DNA from: an uncultured Flavobacteriaceae bacterium
GTDB lineage: Bacteria; Bacteroidota; Bacteroidia; Flavobacteriales; Flavobacteriaceae
Assembly: GCA_943788165.1 (NCBI GenBank)
Contig: CALSPF010000001.1
Location: forward strand, 744,001-808,000
Length of the DNA stretch: 64,000 bases
Direction of reading: 5' to 3'
Shown: positions 35,787 to 46,398 of the stretch, piece after piece
How the letters are laid out: each line of letters starts with the position of its first letter
Numbering within the stretch: position 1 is the stretch's first letter
Position numbers and translations under genes: made by a program
Notes under the pieces: model-generated
Database searches by the model: none
Told to the model about the DNA's origin: nothing
What the model saw: the letters and a program-made list of their open reading frames with translations, nothing else

Positions 35787-36871
35787 AAATCCTTGGTTAG
35801 TGATTGAACAATTTTATTGTCGGCATAAAACTCTTTGAAGATGACTTTCAAAGCTGTATAGCATGGAATAGCCACAATTAAGCCTATCGTACCAAAAAGG
35901 ATTCCCGAAATTAGAATGACAATGAATATTTCGAGCGGGTGAGACTTTACCGAAGTGGAAAAAATATAGGGCTGACTGAAGAAATTATCGACCAACTGCC
36001 CTAAGACAAAACCGATCATAACATAGATGCTCTTAGGCAATATAACTGTACTGAAGTCGGCTTCTAGATTGGCTGTCATGGTAAGTAATAACATTAACAT
36101 TCCACCAATAAGTGGACCCACATAAGGGATTAAATTGAGCAATGCACATAGAAAAGCAATAATCAAAGCATTTTTAACGCCAAAGACAACCAAGATGATG
36201 CTGTAGATAACAAAGAGAATGCTTATTTGTAGAAGGAGGCCAATGAAATAACGCGATAATAGATTTTTAATTTTCTCAAACGAATCCTGAAGTCTTCGAT
36301 GGTTTTTCGAGTCAAACAACACCAACACTGCACGTTCCATCAATTGAGCGTCTTTCAATAAAAAAAAGGTAATAAAGAGCACAGAAAATAAAGCAATGGT
36401 AAACCCAGAGACCCATCCTAAAAGGGAATTTAAAAATTCTGGGAGTACTTCGAGATTTAATGTATTCATCCAATCTTTTTCAAGTAGCCAATTTTTCCAA
36501 TTCGTTTCTTGCCAATTGAAGTAGATTGCAATTTCCTCAAATAGCTGATTGATTTTCATTTCTAATGCATTGACATCTAACAAGGATAAATTCTCTCCTT
36601 GTTGAATGATGAGCGGAACAAATAACGAAATGATACCAAAAAGAAGAACAATAAGAATGGTCATTGTACTTACAACCGCAATTGTATTGCCAAACTTGAG
36701 TCGTTGTTTCAAGAAAACTGTGATGGGTCTTCCAATCAAAGAGGTAACGGCTGCTACTGCGATGAAGACAATTAGGGAACTCAATAAATGAATTGCGTAA
36801 AGGCCAAATCCAATTAATGTTAAGTAGATAATTGAGCGGACAATTCCCTGTGCTAGTTGATTTTGATTCAT
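35783..36871 (-). CDS. AI-2E family transporter (PerM/YdiK-like)
   Basis: A 362-aa inner-membrane protein with about seven to eight hydrophobic helices and the family pattern: N-terminal helical pair, an extracytoplasmic segment (about residues 80-140), then FITFFLLKDAQLMERAVL, LICALLNLIPYVGPLIGG-like FLCALLNLIPYVGPLIGG, and PYIFSTSVKSHPLEIF. The family exports small molecules or ions (AI-2, Na+/H+ in some members); the substrate is not predictable here. Start 20 bases after rsmE ends. Confidence 0.92.
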   Translation of the reverse strand: MNQNQLAQGIVRSIIYLTLIGFGLYAIHLLSSLIVFIAVAAVTSLIGRPITVFLKQRLKFGNTIAVVSTMTILIVLLFGIISLFVPLIIQQGENLSLLDVNALEMKINQLFEEIAIYFNWQETNWKNWLLEKDWMNTLNLEVLPEFLNSLLGWVSGFTIALFSVLFITFFLLKDAQLMERAVLVLFDSKNHRRLQDSFEKIKNLLSRYFIGLLLQISILFVIYSIILVVFGVKNALIIAFLCALLNLIPYVGPLIGGMLMLLLTMTANLEADFSTVILPKSIYVMIGFVLGQLVDNFFSQPYIFSTSVKSHPLEIFIVILISGILFGTIGLIVAIPCYTALKVIFKEFYADNKIVQSLTKDL

Positions 36872-36891
36872 GAATTAAAGATAGGAAAAAA

Positions 36892-37590
36892 TTAGTGTGC
36901 TTTTAGTGCAATGGTGTGACAAGCCACTAGGGCGGCAGTTTCTGTTCGAAGACGCTGGTTGCCAAGACCAATTGGCTGATAGTTATGGGCTAGGGCTAGG
37001 GCAATTTCTGCTTCACTAAAATCCCCTTCGGGACCAATTAAAATCGTATGATTCCCGTTTCCAGAAGCTACAGAAAATAGTGAAGGTTTGATTCCTTCCC
37101 TGCAATGTGCAATCATTCCATTGGCGTTTTCTTGAACAAACGAATCGAAGGTTGTCAATGAGTTTAGTTTGGGAAGATAAAACTGTTGTGACTGTTTAAG
37201 TGCAGCGGCAATAATTTTTTCCAAGCGTTCTTGCTTGATCGTTTTGCGTTCAGAATGTGCACATAGCAATGGGGTGATTTGATGAATACCAATTTCGGTT
37301 GCTTTTTCTAAAAACCACTCCAAGCGGCTATTGTTTTTTGTAGGAGCAATAGCAATGTGTAATTGATAGGGAAGGGGTTGGTGCATTTTGGCCTCTACAA
37401 TGTTTCCGTGCACTTGATTCGTTCCAACAATGGTTAATTCTATGGTAGCTTCAAGACCCTTTCCATTTGTTGTTCGAACCTTGTCTCCTTGCTTTTTCCG
37501 TAAAACTTTATTGATGTGCTTACTTTCTTTTTTGGAGAAAACGAGCTCGCCAGTTGTTTGATTCAGTTCGGATAAATAAAATAAATCCAT
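36892..37590 (-). CDS. rsmE: 16S rRNA (uracil1498-N3)-methyltransferase RsmE
   Basis: SPOUT-class methyltransferase that methylates U1498 of 16S rRNA using S-adenosylmethionine. The SAM-binding knot is shown by ILIGPEGDFSEAEI and LGNQRLRTETAALVA. An N-terminal PUA-like domain is present (KESKHINKVLRKKQGDKV). I chose the ATG at 37590 (232 aa, MDLFYLSEL), because the earlier start at 37635 would overlap tsaD and add unconserved residues. It starts one base after the tsaD stop. Confidence 0.95.
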   Translation of the reverse strand: MDLFYLSELNQTTGELVFSKKESKHINKVLRKKQGDKVRTTNGKGLEATIELTIVGTNQVHGNIVEAKMHQPLPYQLHIAIAPTKNNSRLEWFLEKATEIGIHQITPLLCAHSERKTIKQERLEKIIAAALKQSQQFYLPKLNSLTTFDSFVQENANGMIAHCREGIKPSLFSVASGNGNHTILIGPEGDFSEAEIALALAHNYQPIGLGNQRLRTETAALVACHTIALKAH

Positions 37591-37591
37591 A

Positions 37592-38614
37592 TTAAATTGG
37601 TAAACGAGCTGTAGCTGCCTGGTCAAGACGAGCATATGATTCTTGTCGGTATTTTAAGTACCCAACAATTCCTATCATGGCTGCATTATCGGTCGTAAAA
37701 GCAAAGGGCGGAATGTGGACTGTCCATCCTTTTTCTATAGCTGTTGTTTTTAGTTTTTCGCGTAAACCTGAATTTGCCGCAACACCGCCACCGATGGCAA
37801 TTTCTTTGATTCCAGTTTGCTCTAGCGCTTTCACTATTTTTGTAAAAATAATTTCAATCAAAGTGTATTGAATTGAGGCACACAAATCGGCTAGATTCTC
37901 TTCAATAAAAGCTTCATTATTCTGTTTGTTTTTGTGCAGAAAATTGATCACAGCGGTTTTAAATCCACTGTAACTCACGTTGAGTCCTTCTACTTTAGGA
38001 ATCGGAAAACGAAAAGCAGTAGGATTACCTTCTTTAGCAAGTCTGTCGATGTGAGGGCCAGCGGGGTAACCTAAGCCCAAAACTTTTCCGCATTTGTCGA
38101 AAGCTTCCCCAATGGCATCGTCTTGGGTTCTTCCAATTTCTTCCATTGTAAAATGGTTGGTTACCTTAACAATTTGCGTATGCCCACCAGAAACAGTGAT
38201 ACCAAGAAAAGGAAATTGCGGATTTGGATTTCCATCTGCAATAAAATGACTCAATAAATGGCCTTGTAAATGATTTACTTCAATCAATGGAATGGATAAT
38301 CCCATACTCAAGGATTTGGCAAAAGAAGTCCCCACAAGAAGAGAGCCAAGGAGCCCGGGGCCTCTTGTAAAGGCAATGGCATTTAAATCTTCTTTGCTTA
38401 TACCAGCCTTTTTAATGGCTTGATCTACAACGGGAACGATGTTTTGCTGATGTGCTCGAGAGGCGAGTTCAGGAACAACTCCACCGTAGGCCTCGTGAAT
38501 TGACTGGTTTGCTATACTGTTGGACAAAACAACATCGTTTTTTAAGACAGCTGCTGCTGTATCATCACAAGAAGACTCAATGGCTAAAATATAGCATGGT
38601 TTTTGTTCAATCAT
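37592..38614 (-). CDS. tsaD: tRNA N6-adenosine threonylcarbamoyltransferase TsaD
   Basis: Transfers threonylcarbamoyl to A37 of ANN-decoding tRNAs, together with TsaB, TsaE and TsaC encoded elsewhere. The protein is 340 aa with an ASKHA fold. N-terminal ILAIESSCDDTAAAV, metal-binding His115 and His119 in NHLQGHLLSH, ATP-binding GITVSGGHTQ and AIGGGVAANSGLR, and C-terminal DNAAMIG. First gene of a leftward group with rsmE, the AI-2E gene and the M20 peptidase gene. Divergent from tamB with very little space. Confidence 0.97.
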   Translation of the reverse strand: MIEQKPCYILAIESSCDDTAAAVLKNDVVLSNSIANQSIHEAYGGVVPELASRAHQQNIVPVVDQAIKKAGISKEDLNAIAFTRGPGLLGSLLVGTSFAKSLSMGLSIPLIEVNHLQGHLLSHFIADGNPNPQFPFLGITVSGGHTQIVKVTNHFTMEEIGRTQDDAIGEAFDKCGKVLGLGYPAGPHIDRLAKEGNPTAFRFPIPKVEGLNVSYSGFKTAVINFLHKNKQNNEAFIEENLADLCASIQYTLIEIIFTKIVKALEQTGIKEIAIGGGVAANSGLREKLKTTAIEKGWTVHIPPFAFTTDNAAMIGIVGYLKYRQESYARLDQAATARLPI

Positions 38615-38697
38615 TTAGTAACTTTATCAAAATGTAAAATTACACTTTTCTTATCAAAAATTTTCGTAAAATTATTGTCATCCTTCTCGCCGTTTTA

Positions 38698-41600
38698 TTG
38701 CTGGCTGTGCTTGCCTTTACGGTCTTTTTTTCTTCTGAAAAAGTACAAACTCGCTTGGCCAATTCCTTTACTCAGCGGGTTAACAATACATTTGATACGG
38801 CTATTCAAATTGGGAAAGCAAAAATCAACCTGCAAGGAAAAATACAATTCGATAATGTGCTCATTCGCGATCACAAGAGTGATACACTTGCTCACATCGC
38901 CGAGATCAAATTAAACTTAACTGAGTTAGAAAACGTTCTCAAGGGAGCTTATCAATTTAGTTTACTTGATATAATTGCCCCCAAAATGCATATCACTACC
39001 TATGCAGGAGAAGAGGCTAATAACCTTAAGATGTTCATCGATAAACTCAATGGAGGACAGAAAAAAAATCAATCGCTAGTAGCTAGTGTTGGTGCTCTTA
39101 GAGTTCATAAAGGAGCAGTTGTCTACAGGAATGAGGAAGAAATTGATCGAAATATTTTTTCCTCCATTGAACTAGCACTTGACAATTTAGAGTTTGTGGA
39201 AAAAGAGTTTACGGCTTCTCTAAAGTCAATGTCATTTCAATCAAGTCAAATTGAGGACTTAAAAAACCTTTCAGGAAATATTCGATTTACACCGTCGAAA
39301 ATTGAATTTTCAGCACTTAGTTTATACTCTTCGCTAGCGCAAATGCATGGGGCACTAACATTAAACTATACCGACTTTACAACCGAAGTTTTACGCTCGA
39401 GTGCATCGATTGATCTGAAAATAGATTCAGCAGTAGTGGCCACTAGTTTACTCAAGCTTCCAAAAGAAGTTAACCTACCTACGACCAAAATTTCGCTAAA
39501 AGGCAGTGTTAGGGGAGGGATGAATGCGTTAAAATCCAATCTAGAATTTACTCTACCTGGAAAAAGTTTTCTAAAAGCCAATGTCCTACTAAGCAGAAAT
39601 TCAGAAGGGATTCTCCGTGTACAATCAAAAGACATCTCTTCTGCTGTAACGAAAAATGATTTTAGATCATTACTGTCTTCGTCTTTTGCTTCAGATCATA
39701 AGCTATTACAGATGCCTTGGGAGAAAATAAAAATCAAAAGCACTGTTGATTATTTGCATGGAAAAGAATTGCTTGCAGACCTGGCGCTAAGTGTGAATAA
39801 AGGATCGCTGCATGCAAAAGTTGCAGTAGAGAAAACAGAAGAAAATTGGCTATTTAAACAGAGCTTTGATTTTTTAGCTGTCAATGCCACAGACTTTATT
39901 CAAAAGGATCTTTTATTAGCAGCAAGTGGTAATGGAAGCGCTGAGGGTAAATTGAACGACAAATCCATACAAGAACTGAGCTTTCAACTAAACCTTTCTG
40001 ATTTTGAATGGAATAAGATCCATTTGAAAAACACAGTCCTTTCTGGACAAAAGAATACACTTGGTTTTCGTTTAAATGGTGCGTTGAACGATGAGAAAGT
40101 AAAGCTCAATTTCTCCTTTAATCAGGGCGGGAAGTCTTCCAAAAATTTCACCGTTTTAACACAACTCGAACAACTCAACCTATCTTCTTTTGGTTGGGCA
40201 AGTCTTCAATCGGATGTTAAAATAGCCAGCAATATATCAGTTGTAGGGGAGGGAGATCGATTGCGAAACATGGGTGTTTCCAATCTCATCATCACAAATA
40301 GTCAAGCCAAAGAATCATTTGATGATTTCACGTTTGAATTTAAGAACAATAAGACCAATAATCAGATTGTCCTAAGTGGTTCTGAAGTCATTGATTTTCG
40401 GTTGAAAGGGGAGTTTTCATACGCAAATATTCCACTCCTTTTGCAATCAGCAGTTCAAGAAGCTTTACTAATCCCAAATAAACAAAAAGTAAGGGTTCCA
40501 GAATTTTTTGTTTTTGACTTAGCCCTAAAAGATAAATTGCTGAAGGCAATGTATCCAGATGTGCTTACACCACAGGATATTCGTTTAAACGGAACCATTA
40601 GTTCTATGACTGGTCAATCGTTTTTTCAATTTGATCTTCCCTTTATTAAGTTTAAAGGGTACAACTTTGAATCGATATCCTTAAGTACTTTAGGAGAGGA
40701 TTCGGATTTTCTTTCCCGATTTTCTGCTGGAAAAATATATGGTAAAAATGTGCATATTTCAAAAATTAATTTAGACACAAAGAACAACGATGGCGTTCTT
40801 TCTGGAAGCCTTAGTGCAAAATTTGGTTCAGTCAGTAAAGATTCGCTGGGGCTAGAATTTACCTATAGTCAACTTAATGATCAATCGCTTTTTAAGATAA
40901 ATAAATCAGATCTGATATTGGGTGGAGAAAAATGGGCGATAGATGTTGAGAACAACAGCAGCTTATCCTATGACAGTGGAACGAATGAATTTAACTTATC
41001 TAAAATTGGTTTTAACACACAAAATCAATCGGTAAACGCTTCTGTCAAGTATAGTTCTAAAAACAATTATTCTGCGCAGCTTACAACAAATAACCTTGAT
41101 CTATCTAAAGCACTACCAGAGGGTGAAAAGTTTAATTTTGGTGGAAGGTTATCCACTCAACTCGATATAATTCAATCGCAAGATATTAAAACTGCTTCAG
41201 TAGATCTGTCGGTCAATGCACTGTCGATCAATACTGTTTCAATGGGAGATTTTGATTTGACGATTAAAGGAAATCCTCAATTTAATTCTTATCAATTAAC
41301 GACTTCATTGGTTAAAGAACAATTGTCCATGTTGGTGGGAACAGGAACTATTTTTGTGCCTGATGATAAACCAAACCTCAATTTAGATTTTACATTAAAT
41401 GGGCTTGATGTCTCTTTCCTTTCCTCATTGGGAAAAGATAATGTTACGAACTCAACAGGTAATCTTACTGGAGAATTGAATTTGTGGGGGGCAACAACTG
41501 ATTTGAAATTGGCAGGGAAAGCAATCTTGAATGATAGTGGTATGTCAATACCTAGCATCAATACACGTTATGCTCTTGAACAAGGGACAGAGATTTTCTT

Positions 41601-43005
41601 TAGATATAGGAACATTGATTTTAAGAATGCTCTCCTGAAAGAAATGGCTAGCGAAACCACTGCGCGACTTAACGGACAGTTGAGTCATATCAATTTTAAT
41701 GCGTGGGAAATGGATGTTGAATTGTTAACTGATCGTTTATTGGTTTATGATCGTCCAGAAGACCCTAATGCCTTGTTTTATGGACAGGGGTATTTGGCCG
41801 GGAAAGCAAATTTCACAGGCCCTACAAAATCGTTAACATTAGAAGTCATTGGCAGCACATCCGAAGGAACGACCTTGGTTATTCCTTGGAAGGAGAACAA
41901 AGGTTTGACAGACACTTCATTCATTGATTTTTTATCGAAGGGGGAAAAAGAAAATGAACAGATTACAACAGAAATCTCATCATTTGATGAAGCCTTTAGA
42001 GGTTTTGAGATGATTTTTGACTTGGACATTAACAGGAACGCAGAAGTAGAGATTGTTGTTGACCAGTCTTCAGGAAGTACACTTTCTGGACGAGGTTCCG
42101 GAAACGTACTAGTCGAAACAAACATCGATGGTAAGTTTAATATTTGGGGAGATTTCATTACCTATGAGGGAGTTTACAACTTCAAGAACCTTGGACTAAT
42201 CGATAAAAAGTTTTCTGTACAGCAGGGAGGAACAATTGTTTGGGAGGGAGACCCCCTTGACGCACAATTAAACATAGAAGCTGTTTATGAAGTGCCAGGT
42301 GGAGCAAACCCGGCTTTATTGGTTGATAATCCAAACTTTAACCGAAAGATTCCTACCGATGTGTCTATTCAGTTAGTTGGCAATCTCATCAAACCAGACG
42401 ATCCAGTTTTTGACATCTCTTTTCCCAATACAACAGGGATAGTGGTGTCAGAAATAAATTACCGTTTAGCTGATCAACAACGACGGCAATTACAAGCAAT
42501 TTCTCTTTTGTCGCAAGGAATTTTCATTAGTGATGTCTCGGTCTCTTTACAGGGAATTACCAACAACTTGTATGAGAAAGCGTCTGATGTGTTTAGTACT
42601 CTAATTGGTTCGAATGAAGGAAAACTCAATATTGGATTGAATTATCTTCAAGGAGAGGAAACCCCCTCCTTTGATTTGAGGACAGAAGACCGTATTGGAT
42701 TAACGCTTACAACACAAATAAGTGACAAAATCTTAATTAACGGTAAAATTGGTGTTCCAATTGACGGACTTCAGGAAACGGTCATAGTGGGTGATGTTCA
42801 AATTGATTTTATTCTTAACGAAAGTGGAACGCTTAAAGCCAAGGTGTTTAATCGTGAAAATGAATTTCGTTACCTAGGAGATGAATTTGGATATACCCAA
42901 GGAATGGGAATGTCCTATCAAGTAGATTTTAATACGTTTAAGGAATTGATTCAGAAAGTAAAGAATAAAGCTAAAAACCAGCCTAATGGAGCTAGTAGTC
43001 AGTAA
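38698..43005 (+). CDS. tamB: TamB-like translocation/assembly module protein (DUF490), start uncertain
   Basis: A very large (1435 aa as drawn) periplasm-spanning protein. An N-terminal membrane anchor is followed by long beta-repeats and the C-terminal TamB/DUF490 domain (about residues 1030-1400, including KFNIWGDFITYEGVYNFKNLGL split as KFNIWGDFITYEG and VYNFKNLGL). TamB works with a BamA-family partner or in lipid transport between membranes. The start is problematic. TTG 38698 lies inside the anchor helix, and the coding-like frame extends upstream (KNFRKIIVILLAVLLL) to a TAA at 38635, which directly follows an in-frame ATG at 38632. The true start may be a rare codon such as ATC 38653, or the gene carries a nonsense change at codon 2. 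Confidence 0.85.
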   Translation: MLAVLAFTVFFSSEKVQTRLANSFTQRVNNTFDTAIQIGKAKINLQGKIQFDNVLIRDHKSDTLAHIAEIKLNLTELENVLKGAYQFSLLDIIAPKMHITTYAGEEANNLKMFIDKLNGGQKKNQSLVASVGALRVHKGAVVYRNEEEIDRNIFSSIELALDNLEFVEKEFTASLKSMSFQSSQIEDLKNLSGNIRFTPSKIEFSALSLYSSLAQMHGALTLNYTDFTTEVLRSSASIDLKIDSAVVATSLLKLPKEVNLPTTKISLKGSVRGGMNALKSNLEFTLPGKSFLKANVLLSRNSEGILRVQSKDISSAVTKNDFRSLLSSSFASDHKLLQMPWEKIKIKSTVDYLHGKELLADLALSVNKGSLHAKVAVEKTEENWLFKQSFDFLAVNATDFIQKDLLLAASGNGSAEGKLNDKSIQELSFQLNLSDFEWNKIHLKNTVLSGQKNTLGFRLNGALNDEKVKLNFSFNQGGKSSKNFTVLTQLEQLNLSSFGWASLQSDVKIASNISVVGEGDRLRNMGVSNLIITNSQAKESFDDFTFEFKNNKTNNQIVLSGSEVIDFRLKGEFSYANIPLLLQSAVQEALLIPNKQKVRVPEFFVFDLALKDKLLKAMYPDVLTPQDIRLNGTISSMTGQSFFQFDLPFIKFKGYNFESISLSTLGEDSDFLSRFSAGKIYGKNVHISKINLDTKNNDGVLSGSLSAKFGSVSKDSLGLEFTYSQLNDQSLFKINKSDLILGGEKWAIDVENNSSLSYDSGTNEFNLSKIGFNTQNQSVNASVKYSSKNNYSAQLTTNNLDLSKALPEGEKFNFGGRLSTQLDIIQSQDIKTASVDLSVNALSINTVSMGDFDLTIKGNPQFNSYQLTTSLVKEQLSMLVGTGTIFVPDDKPNLNLDFTLNGLDVSFLSSLGKDNVTNSTGNLTGELNLWGATTDLKLAGKAILNDSGMSIPSINTRYALEQGTEIFFRYRNIDFKNALLKEMASETTARLNGQLSHINFNAWEMDVELLTDRLLVYDRPEDPNALFYGQGYLAGKANFTGPTKSLTLEVIGSTSEGTTLVIPWKENKGLTDTSFIDFLSKGEKENEQITTEISSFDEAFRGFEMIFDLDINRNAEVEIVVDQSSGSTLSGRGSGNVLVETNIDGKFNIWGDFITYEGVYNFKNLGLIDKKFSVQQGGTIVWEGDPLDAQLNIEAVYEVPGGANPALLVDNPNFNRKIPTDVSIQLVGNLIKPDDPVFDISFPNTTGIVVSEINYRLADQQRRQLQAISLLSQGIFISDVSVSLQGITNNLYEKASDVFSTLIGSNEGKLNIGLNYLQGEETPSFDLRTEDRIGLTLTTQISDKILINGKIGVPIDGLQETVIVGDVQIDFILNESGTLKAKVFNRENEFRYLGDEFGYTQGMGMSYQVDFNTFKELIQKVKNKAKNQPNGASSQ

Positions 43006-43110
43006 GATAGTAAAGGAATAGAATTTCGTAACAAAATTAACTAAAAACGTTGTTGTTTTTGTTTTTCGCTAATTTTAAAAGATTCTGTATTATTCAAAAA
43101 TTTTATTCAT

Positions 43111-43118
43111 TAATTTTG
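43111..43118 (+). promoter_or_regulatory. Candidate pfkA promoter, -7 box TAATTTTG
   Basis: Exact TAnnTTTG match 8 bases before the pfkA ATG. If used, the transcript would be nearly leaderless. No TTG is seen at -33 (CTG at 43085-43087 is closest). Confidence 0.35.
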
Positions 43119-43126
43119 TAGTGCTT

Positions 43127-44113
43127 ATGATTAAAGAGATAAAAAGAATTGCAGTTTTAACTTCTGGAGGAGATGCCCCAGGGATGAATGCAGCCGTTCG
43201 TGCAGTTGTACGAACAAGTGTTTTTTATCAATTGGAGTGTTATGTTGTGTATCAGGGATACCAAGGACTCATTGATGGAAAAATTAAGCAAGCCAACGCA
43301 CGAAGTGTAAATAACATTATAAACAAAGGAGGGACTATTTTAAAGTCTGCTCGTTCCTTGGAATTTCGAACTCCAGAAGGGCGCCAGAAAGCCTACGGAA
43401 ACATTAAGAAATTTGCTATCGATGCCTTAGTCGTTATTGGTGGTGACGGATCTTTCACAGGTGCAATGATTTTTCAGAGTGAATTCAATTTTCCTGTGAT
43501 AGGTATTCCGGGGACAATTGATAACGATATATTCGGAACTCAACACACCCTTGGCTATGATACCGCTCTCAATACAGTAGTTGAAGTAATCGATAAAATT
43601 CGCGATACAGCCAGTTCACACAACCGTTTATTCTTTGTTGAGGTAATGGGGAGAGACGCTGGTCATATCGCATTGAATACAGGGATAGGAGCTGGAGCAG
43701 AAGAAATTCTTATTCCAGAAGAAAACCGCGGTTTAGACCAACTGTTAGAATCTTTAAAGCGTAGTGAAAAATCGGGCAAATCTTCGAGTATTGTTGTTGT
43801 GGCAGAAGGAGATAAGACGGGTAAAAATGTATTTGAGCTTGCCGCTTATGTCGAGCAAAATCTTCCGTATTATGAAGTTCGTGTCTCAGTTTTAGGACAC
43901 ATGCAAAGAGGAGGAGCCCCCAGTTGTTTTGACCGGGTTCTTGCTTCCAGAATGGGGGTACATGCCGTAGAGTCATTACGCGAAGGGAAGTCACAGGTTA
44001 TGGTGGGAGTTATGAACGATAAAATGGAACTCACTCCTCTGGAAGATGCAATCAAAGGAAAGTTAGAAATAAATAAAGATCTATTACGTGTAACGGACAT
44101 ATTGTCCATATAA
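43127..44113 (+). CDS. pfkA: ATP-dependent 6-phosphofructokinase
   Basis: Phosphorylates fructose 6-phosphate in glycolysis; cytoplasmic. The protein is 328 aa from the ATG at 43127 (MIKEIKRIAVLTSGGDAPG); a GTG at 43121 would add two residues. Motifs: ATP loop GGDAPGMNAAVRA (14-26), GGDGSFTGA, and GTIDNDI (129-135) with the catalytic Asp132. Gly rather than Lys in the GGDGS loop fits the ATP-using rather than the PPi-using type. gapA and a kinase gene follow closely, forming a glycolytic operon. Confidence 0.96.
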   Translation: MIKEIKRIAVLTSGGDAPGMNAAVRAVVRTSVFYQLECYVVYQGYQGLIDGKIKQANARSVNNIINKGGTILKSARSLEFRTPEGRQKAYGNIKKFAIDALVVIGGDGSFTGAMIFQSEFNFPVIGIPGTIDNDIFGTQHTLGYDTALNTVVEVIDKIRDTASSHNRLFFVEVMGRDAGHIALNTGIGAGAEEILIPEENRGLDQLLESLKRSEKSGKSSSIVVVAEGDKTGKNVFELAAYVEQNLPYYEVRVSVLGHMQRGGAPSCFDRVLASRMGVHAVESLREGKSQVMVGVMNDKMELTPLEDAIKGKLEINKDLLRVTDILSI

Positions 44114-44129
44114 AATTAAATTAATCTAA

Positions 44130-45134
<1,005 letters not shown>

Positions 45135-45135
45135 T

Positions 45136-45999
45136 ATGTATTTAATTGTTGATAGCGGTTCTACAAAGACCGATTGGTTCGCTGTAAATAATTCAGGTGA
45201 AATCCTATTTTCTACGCAAACATTGGGGTTGAACCCTCAAGTTTTGTCGTCTGCGATTTTAAATGAACGAATCATAAACAATTATGAAATCTATCAGAAT
45301 AGGGATGAGGTAACTCATCTCTATTTTTATGGTGCTGGCTGTGGTATCCAAACAACAGTCGAACGTATTCTAAAAGTCTTTAAAGATATTTTTACAAACT
45401 GTGAATTCATTATCAAAGAAGATACTTATGCAGCAGTTTATTCAACTGCAAAACAAGGCGAACACTCTATCGTATGTATTTTAGGGACAGGCTCCAACTG
45501 TTCTTATTTTGATGGAAAAAATATTGATCAGCATGTAATCTCATTGGGCTATATTCTAATGGATGAAGCAAGTGGGAATTTTTTCGGAAAGCAATTATTG
45601 CGCGGCTATTATTTCAATGAAATGCCTAGAAAACTCGCCCAACAATTTGAGAAAGAGTATAAATTGGATGCAGATACCTTGAAAGAGAATTTGTACCGTA
45701 GAGAAAATCCGAATACTTATTTGGCCAAATTCGCCAAATTTCTGATTGAACACAAAGCTGAACCATTTATGCAGGATATTATTCGAAATGGTTTAGAACG
45801 TTTTGTGCGCCATCAAATCTTGCAATTTAAAAACGCTACAGAAGTCCCCATACACTTTGTGGGATCTATAGCGCATCTTCTTGAAGATGAAATAAAAGAA
45901 TGTTTAGAAAGCTATAATTTGTCTACAGGACGTGTGGTTAAACGTCCCATTGATGCATTGGTAGAGTACCATATTTCAATGTTGGAACTCAAGAAGTAA
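45136..45999 (+). CDS. N-acetylglucosamine kinase-like protein (BadF/BadG ATPase family)
   Basis: A 287-aa ASKHA-fold kinase. Phosphate-1 loop LIVDSGSTKTDWF at the N-terminus, phosphate-2 segment CILGTGSNCSYFDG, adenosine-side GSIAHLLEDEI. Similar Bacteroidota proteins are named N-acetylglucosamine kinase and would act in amino-sugar salvage; the substrate is not proven. It starts one base after gapA, so it is co-transcribed with glycolysis genes. It converges with ridA, with 12 bases between and no clear terminator. Confidence 0.85.
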   Translation: MYLIVDSGSTKTDWFAVNNSGEILFSTQTLGLNPQVLSSAILNERIINNYEIYQNRDEVTHLYFYGAGCGIQTTVERILKVFKDIFTNCEFIIKEDTYAAVYSTAKQGEHSIVCILGTGSNCSYFDGKNIDQHVISLGYILMDEASGNFFGKQLLRGYYFNEMPRKLAQQFEKEYKLDADTLKENLYRRENPNTYLAKFAKFLIEHKAEPFMQDIIRNGLERFVRHQILQFKNATEVPIHFVGSIAHLLEDEIKECLESYNLSTGRVVKRPIDALVEYHISMLELKK

Positions 46000-46011
46000 A
46001 CCCTTTTTGCT

Positions 46012-46395
46012 TTAGCGTACAGCAACCATCGATATCTCGATACGAACAAATTTGGGTAAATTAGCAACTTCAACAGTTTCTCTTGCGGGAGCATTTGCCT
46101 CATCAAAATACCTTCCATAAACAGTATTAACTTCATTGAAGTTGTTCATGTCACTCAAAAATATTGATGTTTTAACTACTTGATCAAAAGTCATATCTGC
46201 AGCTTTTAGTACGGCCTTTAGGTTTTCCATAACCTGTATAGTCTCTTTTTCCAAATCTCCTTCTACCAATTCCATTGTGCTAGCGATTAAGGGTATTTGG
46301 CCAGAAAGATAAAGGGTGTCGTTTGCCAAAACAGCTTGATTGTATGGTCCAAGAGGGGCAGGGGCATTGTGCGTAGTAATGATTTTTTTTGTCAT
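46012..46395 (-). CDS. ridA: RidA family protein (reactive enamine/imine deaminase)
   Basis: A 127-aa YjgF/YER057c/UK114 protein that hydrolyses reactive enamine/imine intermediates from PLP enzymes. N-terminal APAPLGPYNQAVLANDTLYLSGQI, central NLKAVLKAADMTFDQVVKT, and PARETVEVANLPKFVRIEI with the conserved Arg and the usual Glu. Trimeric and cytoplasmic in known members. It lies 3 bases after lptD in the same direction, a probable operon without an obvious functional link. Confidence 0.95.
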   Translation of the reverse strand: MTKKIITTHNAPAPLGPYNQAVLANDTLYLSGQIPLIASTMELVEGDLEKETIQVMENLKAVLKAADMTFDQVVKTSIFLSDMNNFNEVNTVYGRYFDEANAPARETVEVANLPKFVRIEISMVAVR

Positions 46396-46398
46396 AGT

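Noticed and set aside
43040-43060. AAAAAC/GTTTTT stem after tamB as a terminator
   Set aside because: Only A/T pairs apart from one G-C; too unstable.
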